Positions 17,007-28,300 of a DNA stretch of 64,000 nt are shown here, in pieces. This DNA is from Lentzea alba (lineage in GTDB: Bacteria > Actinomycetota > Actinomycetes > Mycobacteriales > Pseudonocardiaceae). A program made the position numbers and the translations under genes. The notes beneath the pieces are model-generated. The model saw only the letters and a list, made by a program, of their open reading frames with translations, was not told where the DNA came from and ran no database searches. The stretch is from NCBI RefSeq assembly GCF_011067745.1, contig NZ_JAAMPJ010000005.1:566872-630871 (forward strand). The letters run 5' to 3'. The first letter of the stretch is position 1. Each line of letters starts with the position of its first letter.

Positions 17007-17035
17007 GGCGGGGCCAGGCTTGGCCTGGCCCCGCC
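17007..17035. terminator. Strong hairpin between exported-protein genes
   Basis: Perfect 13-bp stem (GGCGGGGCCAGGC and complement) with a 3-nt loop. It lies 18 bp after the stop of 17053-19302 and only 7 nt before the annotated sialidase start on the same strand. It has the strength of a terminator, but its position would also hide any ribosome site for an ATG at 17000. Confidence 0.78.
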
Positions 17036-17052
17036 TGCACTGTCTGGCCGAG

Positions 17053-19302
17053 TTACTTCCGGGAGTAGAAGCGTGGAACGCCGTTGATGGTGATGAAGCC
17101 GAACATGACGGTCTGGCCGGTGGAGTTGAGGAAGCTCATCGTGGTCGGGTCGCTCGACGCGGGGTCGGAGCTCTCAGCACCGCCGATCTTCTCCGGGGCG
17201 CCCCACGTGTTGCTGCCGGTCGCGGTCTCGTAGAACCGGTAGATCTCGTCGTTGGTGCCGCGGTACGACACCGCGATCCTGCCGAGGCCCTGGTCCTTCT
17301 CCGCCGTGGGGGCACCCGCGATGACGTTGGTGCCGATGGCCTGCCACTCGGTGGGCCACGCGCCGCTCTGGTCCTGCAGCTTGGTCTGGATCAGGCCGTC
17401 GGCCCCGCGCACGAACAGCTGCGGCACGAAACCGGGACGCAGCACCACGTCGGGCTTGCCGTTGAGGCCCTGGCCACCGAGATCGGTCCACGCCGACAGG
17501 CCACCGTCGTCGTAGTACTGGATGGTCTTCATCGAACCGCCGCCGGTGACACCGAAGATCCGGACACCGCCCTGCACCTCGACGGTGCGCACGGTGCCGG
17601 GCACGAGGTCCTGGTCACCCAGGCTGCGCCAGAACGGAACCGAACCGGTGTGCGCGTACGCCCACAGCCTGCCCGCGCTGTCGGACGCGAACAGCACGAC
17701 CGTGCCGTTGCCGAGTTTCGCGGCCTCCGGCGGTGCGGCCATCGAGCCGCCCAGGTCCACCCACGGGTCCCACGTGGCGGTGGCCAGCCCGGTCTGCGTG
17801 CGGGACCACACGGAACCGTTCGGCCGCAGGGCGAAGATCTTCATCTGGCCGCTGGGCTGCAGCTGGGTGATGGCGGGCTGGCCGGTGAACGACTGCCCTT
17901 CGGACAACACCGTCCAGGTGACGGCACCCTCGACGTCCACCTGCGTCTGCAGGCCCCAGCGGATGTCGCCGCCATCGTCCACATAGGTGTGGTGGAGGTA
18001 GCCCGCGGGCGCGGTGTCCGTGGGCGCGGCCATCGTCATGGACATCTTGGAGTCCTGCTCGACCGGCACGGTCGGCACCGGGTCGGCGAACCAGCCCTGC
18101 AGATCCACGATCACGTGCGCGGGCTGGGAGCTGCCGTTGCGAATGCGGATCTTGCCGTCGGTACCCGGCTTGAGCACCATCATGTTGCCGCGCCAGACGT
18201 TCGCCTTGAAGTCCATGACGGTCAGCGCGGGCTCGGTCGTGCCCGCCGGCCACGCCTTGAGGTACCCCGCAGCTTCGGGGGTGACGATGATGTTGATCGC
18301 CGCACCGGCCACGCCGTCGGTCGCCATCCCGGTGATGCCGCCGACCTGGACGTCCATGACGGCGTTCGCGCCCAGCGCCACGCCGTTGCCCGCGGTCCGG
18401 GTGTTGACCAGGCGCTTGGTCAGGTCGCGCAGGCCGGCGCCGGAGTTGGACACCTTGCCGAAGTAACCCTCGACGTTGACGACCAGGTTGATCGGATCGG
18501 GCCCGTTGTTGCGCAACGTCACCTTGCCGTCGGTCGACAGTGCGAGCACCGCGCCGGACTGGGTGGATCCCGCCTCGTGGTTGAACACCGCCCGGTTCAC
18601 CGAAGTCCCCGGTCCCGCCGACACCCAGCCCGCCTTGGTGGCGCTGGGCACCAGCAGGTTCACGAACGCCGCGGCCGCGCCGGCAGGGATCACGCCACCG
18701 GTGAGAGTCACCGTGCGCGAACCGCCGGACGGAATCGTGCCGGTCGTGGTGCCGGTGCCGTTGCGGGTGTCGACCACCCTGGTGTGCGCCACCGGGACGA
18801 AGCCGCCGCCGGTCGCGCCCTGTGCGCTGGTGAAGTAGCCCTGCACCTCGGCGACCACGTGGGTCTTACCGGCCGCGTTGTAGACGTTCACCTTGCCCTG
18901 CGGGCCGAGTTTCACCACGGCGACGTTGGAGATGTCCTCGCCCACGCCCGCCGAGATCATCGTCGTGCCCGGCCGGGCCTGACCGTCCGGCCACAGCACG
19001 GCCCACGTCGCCTCGGTCGGGTTGAGCAGCGAGATGCGCATGACCACCGAGCCGACGCCGGTGGTGGGCACCGCTCCCCCGGTCACCGTGAAGGTGGTCG
19101 TGCTGGCCTCGCCGCGCTCACCCGTCGCACCGACGCCACTGCGGGTGTCGAGCACGACCGGCGACGACGGCACGGGCACGTAGTCGCCGCCCTTGCCCGC
19201 CGCGTCGGCGTGCGCGACCGGCGCGCCGAGGACCTGCACCACTGTCCCGACCAGACCGGCGACCAGCACGGCCGCCAGTCTGGCTCTCATCTTTCTGAAC
19301 AC
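17053..19302 (-). CDS. Secreted protein with three tandem repeats and a propeller-like C-terminal half
   Basis: 749 aa from the GTG at 19302, which has AGAGAG about 7 nt upstream; the ATG at 19290 is an alternative. A signal peptide ends near APVAHA. Residues about 35-420 form three repeats of about 125 aa, each with a start like YVPVPSSPVVLDTR or FVPVAHTRVVDTR, a central VTGGxxP-type strand and an end such as VEVQGYF/VNVEGYFG/VDLQGWFA. These repeats occur in many exported actinobacterial proteins but have no settled function. The remaining 300 aa contain repeated strands with LGG, NGTVVLFAS, GRLWAYAH and RGADGLIQTK, suggesting a lectin-like beta-propeller. It is separated from the RHS gene by 13 bp, so the two are almost surely co-transcribed. 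Confidence 0.7.
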   Translation of the reverse strand: MFRKMRARLAAVLVAGLVGTVVQVLGAPVAHADAAGKGGDYVPVPSSPVVLDTRSGVGATGERGEASTTTFTVTGGAVPTTGVGSVVMRISLLNPTEATWAVLWPDGQARPGTTMISAGVGEDISNVAVVKLGPQGKVNVYNAAGKTHVVAEVQGYFTSAQGATGGGFVPVAHTRVVDTRNGTGTTTGTIPSGGSRTVTLTGGVIPAGAAAAFVNLLVPSATKAGWVSAGPGTSVNRAVFNHEAGSTQSGAVLALSTDGKVTLRNNGPDPINLVVNVEGYFGKVSNSGAGLRDLTKRLVNTRTAGNGVALGANAVMDVQVGGITGMATDGVAGAAINIIVTPEAAGYLKAWPAGTTEPALTVMDFKANVWRGNMMVLKPGTDGKIRIRNGSSQPAHVIVDLQGWFADPVPTVPVEQDSKMSMTMAAPTDTAPAGYLHHTYVDDGGDIRWGLQTQVDVEGAVTWTVLSEGQSFTGQPAITQLQPSGQMKIFALRPNGSVWSRTQTGLATATWDPWVDLGGSMAAPPEAAKLGNGTVVLFASDSAGRLWAYAHTGSVPFWRSLGDQDLVPGTVRTVEVQGGVRIFGVTGGGSMKTIQYYDDGGLSAWTDLGGQGLNGKPDVVLRPGFVPQLFVRGADGLIQTKLQDQSGAWPTEWQAIGTNVIAGAPTAEKDQGLGRIAVSYRGTNDEIYRFYETATGSNTWGAPEKIGGAESSDPASSDPTTMSFLNSTGQTVMFGFITINGVPRFYSRK

Positions 19303-19315
19303 GGCGTCACTCTCT

Positions 19316-22300
19316 CTACTTTGTGTTCTTGATCGGCGCGGGATTTCCCTGGCTGTCGTTGAGCAGCCCGAGGTTGGGCATGCCAAGGGAGTTCCCCCCA
19401 GGAGCTCGTGGGTTGTAGAGGACGTTGGGCACGACCTCGTGCCGGTTGATCCCGCCGGGACGGCCGTCCTTGTAGAAGCCCTCGGCGGTCATCTCGAACG
19501 CCACCGGAACCGTGCGGTCGCCCGCGTACTGCGGAACCACCTTGTAGTAGACGATCTGGCCGTCTTCGACCGCGTCGGCCGCGCGCTTTTCGAACGCCCG
19601 CATGTTGTCCTCGACCCGGCCGTCGCCCCTGACGAAGGTGTTCGCGGCCCGGCTGCAGGTCGCGACGTTCTCGCTCCTGTTCCCCGCACCTCCGAGCACA
19701 GCCGCGAGAAGATGACACGAGTTGATCGTCTTGGACGCCGTCACGCCGTAGTTCTGCGATACGTAGTCCTGGGTCCACTTGTAACCCGGACCACGCTTTG
19801 CCTTGTTCTCGCCGTGCTTCTTGGTGACACACGCCTCGACACCGGTCGCCCGGTTGCCGTGATCTGCGTCCACCGGCATGTAGTTCGGCGTCGGCAGCGC
19901 CTGGCGGCAGTCCCGCCGGTCCCGCTGGTGCTGGTCGGGGATCAGCCGCTGCCGTTCCTGGGTGCCCTCGATCGTCACCACGACAGCCCGGGACGCCGAC
20001 GACACGGTGTGCAGGAACCGACCGGCACGCTTCAGCGCCTTCTGGTAGATCTCGTCCGCGTCGGTCCGTGTGTCGTTCACGACGTCCCGCGCCGTCCCGA
20101 CCTTCACTGCCGGTGCCTTCGGTGTGGACGACACCTGTTGGGGCGTCAGCAGGATCGGCTTGGTCGCCCCCGGATCTACCGCGATCGGCGTGTGCTTGGC
20201 CGCGTGGGCGTTGTCGGCACGCGCCTTGTCGGAGATCGCCTTGGCCCGCAGGTACGCCGCGATCCTGGCGGCCTCGGCACGAGCCTCGGCGTCGTCCCCC
20301 GCGTCGACATCACCGTCGCCGTCGGTGTCAGGGCCGGTTTCCACGTCCGGAAGCGCCCTGGCCCACGGAGAGTCGCCGCCACCACCACATTGGACGGTCC
20401 AGGAATGCGTGTCGCAGAACAGTTCTTTCGTCGACGGCCGTTTCTGGAACGCCTTGTCGCACGTCACGCCGTACAAACTCGTACAACTGTCGCCGCGGCC
20501 CCCCGCCGGCGTCGGCGCCAGCACATCCAAGAACACCCTCACCGCGAGCCCCAAGGGACTGCTGGACCTCGGGCCTCGGCCCTTCCCGCCCCTGGGCCGA
20601 ACGGTGGGCGGGCACGGCCGGGCCTTGGTCGGGGTAGCACAGGAATGACCGGTGGGATCCACGTTGGTCACCGGATTCCCGGCGCCGTAGCCATAGCGGT
20701 TGGCGTTGACCGCCGATCCACCGCTGGTGTCGACGTCGTCCCGGGAGACGAATCCGCCCGTGCCGGGGTCGTACCAGCGTGCGCCCATGTCGACCTGACC
20801 GGTCGCCTGGTCGGTCCAGTCGCCCTGGTAACCGAGCGCGCCGGTGTTCCCGTTCTTCGCGGCCACCTTGCCGAACGGGTCGTAGGTGGTCGAGTCCGGC
20901 AGCGCGCCGAGCGTGTCGTCCGCCGGGTCGAAACCGCCGACCACATCGCCGCGCAAGTCCGAAAGGGACAGTCGCTCGGTGGCACCGCGGCTGGTCGCCA
21001 GCAGTTCGTCACCCGGACCACGGGCGAACGTCTCGGTGCCGTCCGACACGACCTCGTCGTTCTGGCCCGCGTAGGTGAAGGTCGTGCCGTTGCGGGTGGC
21101 TACTCGGTCGAAGCCGTCGTAGGCGTAGTTCTGCGCCCCGTTGGTGATCATCCGGTCGAGCGCGTCGAAGCCGAACTGCTGGGTCTGCGACCCGGTTGTC
21201 TTCGACCGCAACGTTCCTCTTGGCGAGTACGCGTAGGTGCTGTCTCCGTCGGACAGAAGCCGGTTCCGCTCGTCGAAGGTGGACACCTTCGACCCGATCT
21301 TGGTCCGGTTGCCGGCGTCGTCCCACTCGTAGCCGGTGGTCACTCCGCCGGCCGTGCTGCTCTTGAGGCGAAGTCCCTTGTCGTAGTCGTAGGTCGTGGT
21401 TCCGGCGCCCGCGACACCCGTCGTGGTCCGGCTGGCGATCGTGTCGGTGAGGTTGTACCCGTACGTCGTCGAGGCGACCGTGGCGTTGGCGGAGTTCGTC
21501 AGGACGTCCGAGCTCAGCCTGCCGAAGTCGTCGTAGCCGAGGGTGCGCTTGCGGCTCGCGCCGAAGTCGATCGTCTTGACCGCTCCGGTGTTGTCGTAAC
21601 CGAACTTCTGGCTCGTACCGGTGAGGCCGTCGGCCACGGTGTCCAGCCGTCCCTTGTCGTAGGCGTACGCCGCGGTTCCGGCGGCGTCCTTGCGGCTGAC
21701 GACGCTGCCTTCCTCGTCGTACCGGTACTCCGCGACGCCACCGGGACCTGCCGTGGTGAGAAGGTGCCCGCGGTCGTCGTAGGTGTAGGTGTTCGTGCCG
21801 CCCACCGCGCTCACCGACCTGAGCCGGTTGGACAGGTCGTAGCCGTACGTCGTCGCCGCAGTCTCAGCTTCGGCACCCGTACCGGTTTCCGCCTTGGGCC
21901 GGTTCGCCGCGTCGTAGTCCCGTTTGGTGACAACGCCTCCCGGCGCGGTCAGCTGGACGGCGTTGCCGTTCTCGTCGTAGCCGGTCGTCCAGGTCCGGTC
22001 CGCGGCGCCGGGATGTGCGGTGGTCGACGGATCGATCGTGGACTCGGGCAAGCCGAGGGTGTTGTACGTGGTGATCGTGGAGTTGCCTCGGCCATCGGTG
22101 TACCGAGTCCGGTTGCCGGCCGCGTCCACGCCGTACGAGCTGGTGATCGACTTGCCGTCGGCCACCGGTTCGACCTGGTTGATCAGCTGGTTGGCCGAGT
22201 TGTAGGTGTAGGTCCGCACGGTCTGGTTCGGGTCCGTGACGGTGATCAGGTTCCCGGCCGGGTCGTAGCCGTACGTCGTGCTCCTCAACGTCGATCCGTC

Positions 22301-25300
22301 GGCCTTCAGCGCGTTGTCCGCGGTCTTCTGACCGAACAGGTCGTAGGTCGCCTGGGACGTGCGGCCCTGTGCGTCGACAGCGCGGACGGTGTGCCCGGCG
22401 AAGTCGTAGCCGTACTGAACCTGCACGCCGTTCGGGTCGACGGACTTGGTCAACTGGTCGAGCGTGTCGAAGGTGTAGGTGGTCGTCGACTGCTTCGGCG
22501 AGATCTCGCTGACCACGTTGCCGGCGTCGTCGAAGACGACCCTGCTGGTGAACGCGCCCGCGACCGGGGTGCGCTCGATCGAGGTGGCAGTCACCTGGCG
22601 GTCGAGGTCGTCGTAGGTGGCCTCGGTCCGGATCCCCGTGCCGTCCACAGTGGACACGATCTGCCCGGAGCGGGTGTAGCCGAACGTCGTGGCGGCCCGC
22701 TCGTCGTTGGTCGACGCGGGTACGTCGACCTTCGCGACCCGGTTCAGCTGGTCGTAGGTGCTCCGCGTGATGTTGCCGCGCGGGTCCTTGACCTCGACGA
22801 CGTTGCTGTTGCCGTCGTACTTGGTGAAGGTCGTCGGCGTGACGGCCTGCGTCGCACCGGGTGCCCGGTAGGACGGCTTGGCGGAACTCGTCGTCCGGCC
22901 GTTGCGGTCGTAGGTCGTGCGGGAGATGTTGCCGAGCTCGTCCTTGTAGTCGGTGATCTCGCCGAACGTGTTGTACCCGGTCGTCGCCGTCGGCGTGGCC
23001 GTGCTCGCCGGCTGGCCGCCGCTCTCCACCGACAGCGGTGCCGCGGTCGACGTGACGAGCTGACCGATCTCGTCGTGGACCAGCCGTGCGGTGAACGCGT
23101 TCGGGTCGGCCCCGGTGACGTTGCCGCGAGGGGAGATCGTGGACGTCGGCAGCGCGCGCTGGTCGTAGCGGGTCTTGGTGACCCGGGAGGTGGTGCCGCC
23201 GGTCACGGTCTGCTGGACGAGGTTGTCGGCGTCGTCGTAGTCGTAGGACACCTGTTCCTGGTTGTTGCCGGTGACCCAGGGGACGTTCGACGGCTTGCCG
23301 GTGGTCGTGACGGTCTTGACGTTTCCGTTGGTGTCATAGGTGAACGACGTGCCGCGCATGAGGCCGTTCGGGTCCGTTGTGGACGTCAGTGCCCGGCCCA
23401 GCCTGTCGTAGGTGCTGGCCTTGACCGTCTTGCCGTTGTTCCTGACCTGCTTGGTCGGGTTTCCGGCAGCGTCGTAGGTGTTGTCCTCCAGGACGAAGTC
23501 GCGGGTGGTGCCGTCGGGGTTGCGGAACTTCTTGAGCACGGCCTTGGCGAGCAGGCCGTCGTCGAAGTACGTGAACTCCGTGCGTCGTCCCATCGCGTCG
23601 GTCTCGCTGGCGAGCCGCCCGGCGAAGTCGTAGCTGAACGCCTTGAGCACCAGGTGGTCACCGGTGGCCGGGGCCGGGGTGCCTTCCGGGTCGCTGCGCC
23701 AGTCCCGCAGCCGGACCTCGGCAAGCGTGTTGCGGGCGGTGTAGGCGTAGTCGTACCGGTTGCCGTTCGGGTCCGTGGTGGACGTGACGTTGCCGAAGGC
23801 GTCGTAGTCGAAGGTGGTCTTGCCGCCTTCCGGGTCCGTGGTCGTGATCGCACGGCCGCGGTCGTCGAGGGTCGACGACGTGGTGCGGGCCTGGTCGTTG
23901 CCCAGTGCGTCGGCCTCCTCGACCGAGACGACGATGCCGTCCGGGTCGTAGGTGCTGGTGATCCGCTTCTGGTGCTTGACGTTCGTGACCGCGTTCGTGG
24001 TGGCCGGCATCGTCGTCGTGCGCAACCGGGACATGCCGTCGTAGGTGTAGGTGGTCCCCACACCGGCCGGGAAGCTGTCGGAGATGTCCTTCTTGGAGAT
24101 CATCCGGCCGACCGGGTCGTAGGTGTACTCGGTCGAGCGGCCGGACGGCTCGGTCACCCTCGCCAGGTCGCCGTTGGCGAAGTAGTTGTACTTGGTGATC
24201 TTGCCGCGGGCATTGGTGACCGAGTCGACGAGCCCGGCGGGCTGAGTTCCGCCGCCGACCGCGCCTTCGCTGCCCGTCGTGTACTTGTACGAGGTCTGCG
24301 CGCCGTCCGGGGTCGTCTGCGTCGCGAGCTGACCGCTCGAGTGGTACGCGTACTGCGTCCGGTAGGTGCTGTCGGTCGCGCTCGTCGAACGCGCGTCCCT
24401 GCTCTCGGTCGGCAGGTTGTTGCGCGGGTCGTAGAGGTTCGTGACCGTTGCTGGGTAGGACTTGTAGGACGTCTGGCACTGGTTGGCGTCGGTGTCCCGG
24501 CAGGTCTTCGTCGAGGTGACGTTGCCGCGGGCGTCGTACGTCATCGTGGTCGGGTTGCCGTTCTCGTCCCGGACCGTGGTGAGCACGCCGTCGTCGTTGT
24601 ACTCGAACGTGCGGATGCTGACACCGTCCACTCCGTACCGGACGAACACGGGACCGCCGGAGTCGTCGGGGATGACGGTGCAGAACGCCGGGTCGTTGGC
24701 GTCCGGCTGGGTGCACTGCCGCACGGGGTCCGGCGGGGTCTCGGTGGGCTCGCCCGGCTTGTCCTCCGGCCGGGCCTCCATGCCCAGCGGCTGACCGAGG
24801 CGCAGCAGCTGACCGCTGATCGCGTCGAACTCGTACAGGCTGGTGCGGTTGCCGGGATCGAGCACCTCGACGCTGCGGCGCAGGTCGGTGTCGCCGCCGT
24901 AAACCGTTGGGGCGCCGACCTTCCACACCCCGCCGTTGTTGTCGGTGTACTGCTTGACGCGGTCACGGCCCACGTCGTAGGTGGCGAGGGCGTCGACCCG
25001 GCCGCTGGGCAGGGTGACCTTGCTCAGCAAGTCGGCCTGGGTGGTCGCGGCCTTGTAGTGGGCCATGACCGAGGCCGCGCCGAGCGGGCCGGAGTAGATC
25101 GCGACCTCGTCGATCAGACCGTCGTAGGACCGCTGCGCCGTCGTGCCCCACTCGGGCCACGAGCCGGGTGTGCTCGCGTAGGCGGCGCCGATCTGGTTGA
25201 ACGTCAGCAAGGTGTGGTCGATCGTCTTGCCGGTCAGCTCGCCGATCTTCACACCGTCCAGGTACAGCGTCTGGGTGGAACCCATCGACGACAGCACCAC

Positions 25301-28300
25301 GTGGTGCCACTTCCCCACCTCGTTGACCGGGGTCGACGAGGTGATCGGGTTGATCGAGCCGGTCCCGAACTGGCCGCGCAGCTTGCCGTCCCTGCCGACG
25401 TACAGCACCGGGACACCGGTCGTGCTCGCCGAGCCCAGCGCCTTGTCCTGGTAGCCGATCAGCGGTCCGCCAGAGCCGGTGATCGAGTTCTTGAACCACA
25501 GCTCGATCGCGCCGTCCCTGCTCTTCTTCACCGTGCCCTTGGGCAGGTCGACAGCGGACGTCGTGCCGTTGAAGGACGTGGCGGTGTCGGTCGTGCCGGC
25601 GAACTGGCCGGCGGCGCCCAGGGTGACGTTCTTGTAGGTGCCGGTGTCCTTGCCCAGGTTGACCGCGACCTCGCTGGCGGCCGCGGTGCCCTCGTCCTCG
25701 CCCAGCCGCCAGTACGACTCCGGCCGCGAGTCGAGCACCGCGCTGCGGTAGTGCGAACCGGCGCTGTACTCGTAGTTCGTGCAGCCCGGTGTCGGACCGC
25801 ACACCTTGGTGAGCAGATCGCCGGTGTAGCTGTAGGACCAGCTCAACGCGGCGCCGTCGACCGGGTCGGTGTCGAGTTTGGTGACGTGGTTGCCGGTCCA
25901 GGTGAAGGTGAGCGAACGCCCGGCGGTGTTGGTCTGGCTGTTGGCGACCTGCGCCTTGCGGAGCTTGCCGTCGAGGTAGGTCAGCACGATCGACCGGTTG
26001 GAGATGTCGGTGATCTTCGACAGCTTGCCGGTCAGCGCGAACTGGTAGGTCGTGCCGGACTTGTCCAGCAGCTTCCACGACGTGGTGTCCTGCGTCAGCG
26101 AGGCCGTCCGGCCGCCCGGCGCGACGTACGTTCCGTTGGCGTTGCGACCGAATCGGACGGTCTGCCCGTCCGGGTAGGTCACGACCACGCTGCCGGAGCC
26201 GTCGTCGTCCGGCACGATCTTCATGTCGTAGACGCTGGTCCAGCCGGCACCGAACAGACCGTCCCGGCGCGGGTCGATGCTGTTGTACGTCCTGGCCACC
26301 GACAACGGCGGCCCGGCCGTGCCCACCGTGGCGTCGACCGCGGAGGTGGTGTAGTTGCCGGTCTGCGGGTCGAAGTCCTGCTCCTGCATGCCGTTCGGCG
26401 AGGAGGACACGCGGGCGGTGATCTCCGGCTGCGGCACGTTCGCGAGCAGAACCGAGTACGGCGACGGCACCTCGGTCGTGGCGTCCTTCACGAACGCGCG
26501 CCACAGGTACGCCTTGGTCCAGCTGAGCGTGCCGGACGGGACGGGCCAGGCCGTCTTGGTCCCGTAGCCGGAGTTCGTGCAGTTGACCGGCTTGCCGGCC
26601 GCGTCACGTTCGCAGATCTCGAACTTGAACTGCAGCGACGAGCTCGGCGGTGCGTCGACGTCCAGCGCTCTGGCCCACAGCTGCGGGGTCAGCGTCGGCG
26701 CCTGGTATCCGTTGGGCGGGAACAGTTCCTGCAACACCGGCGGGATGTCGAAGACCTGCAGGACGATCCGGCCGGGCGGGACCTGGTGGTCGGTGAACAC
26801 CGGCCCACCGGTCTTGACCATGGTGAAGTCGAGGAAGTACTTGCCGGGCGGCATCGCCTTGATGGTCGCGTCGAGGGTGACCTTGCCGTTGCGCTGCACC
26901 GTCGTGGTCAGACTCGCCGCACGCTGCTGCCCGAAGGCGGTGCCGTCGGCCTTGTACGCGCGGTAAGCCAGGTAGTAGTCAGCCGGAGCCCACGCGGCGG
27001 CGCTCTTGTTGGTGACCTGGATCTTGACCTTGCCGTTCTGGTTCTGCAGCACGGGCGGGTTCGGCCGCGGGTCGGTCAGCTTGTAGGTCGCGTTGTACGG
27101 GCTGTGCGTGACGTAGAGCTTCGGCGGGTTCGCGGTGCCGCGATCGGTGAACTTCTTGGCGCCGGCGCCGCGGATCGACAGTCCGAAGTTGGACTGCTCG
27201 CCGTTCACCCAGCGCTGCACCAGATCGCGGCCGGCGCCGCCGAGGTTGAACAGCTCGCCGGCGCGAGGGCAGGCCGACGAGGACTGCCCGAAGGCGATGT
27301 AGCCGTGCGCGAACGACTTGCTGGCCAGCGCACCACCGACCGCAGGTCCCGGATAGGTCCCTGAACCCGACGACCAGTTCTCGGTGACCGGGTGCACGCT
27401 GACCTGACGCGGCTCGCAGGACTCGGCCTCGAAGTTCACCATCCACAGCTGAGCACCGAAGATCGTGTGGTACTGCAACCGGTTCACCAGATCGCCGAAC
27501 TTGATGTACGCGTTGGCGTTCGTCCCGATCGCGAGCTCACCGGAACCGGCCGGCCCCGCGGTCATGCTGGCGTCCGCCGACCCGCTGCCGACCGGCAGTG
27601 AGACGGTGGGGTCGACCGCGACCGGGAACGCCCGGCTCGGATCCTTCAGCCAGGCCGCGTCGGCGGTGAGTTCGAGAGCGCCCTGCACCAGCCGGTACGA
27701 CACGCCCTTCGACACCGCCCCCTTGGCGTCCACCATGTCACCGGGCGGGATGACCGCGCGCGGCGTGCCCTTCTCGTCGGAGAAGACGACCTGGCCGTTG
27801 TCGATCTGCGGCGTCAGTCCCTTGAGCCGCAAGGGGAACGTGAAACTAGTCGGTGCGTCGGGCCCCGCCAGCACCAGAGTTTCCTTGACCCCGCCAGGCC
27901 TGGATTCGAGTTTGAGATCAACTTTGGGCGCGACCTGCGGGTACACGATCGTGGCGCCGTCGACCTTGGGCGTGGCCGCCGCGGCACCGGCCAGTGCGTA
28001 CGAAACGGAATGATCGTTGTCGACCGTCAGCGTGACCAGATCGGCCGCGTCGGCCTTCTTCGCGAAGCGCAGACCCACTTCGTCCGCCGCGTTTCGCCAC
28101 CCGTTGCCCTGATCCTCCACCAGGTTCGGGTCGATCGGCGTCCAAGCGCCGTCCTTGCCGCGGTAGTTGAGCCTGGAGGCGGAGAACTCGGTCGTCTCCG
28201 TGCCATCGGGGTTGCTGTACACCCGCTCGTACTCCGAGCGACGCGCCGGCTGTTCCGCGCTGACCTTCTCGTCGAAGCCCTTGACCTCACGGGCCGGCGG

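Noticed and set aside
17053..19302. The repeat/propeller protein as the immunity protein of the RHS nuclease
   Set aside because: It is exported and large, unlike known immunity proteins; I kept only the remark that the toxin lacks an evident partner.
19193..27364. A very long open frame (2723 codons) on the plus strand, antisense to the RHS gene
   Set aside because: It is rich in Arg, Gly, Val and His, has no domain I recognise and mirrors the codon bias of the RHS gene; such antisense frames are normal in GC-rich DNA.
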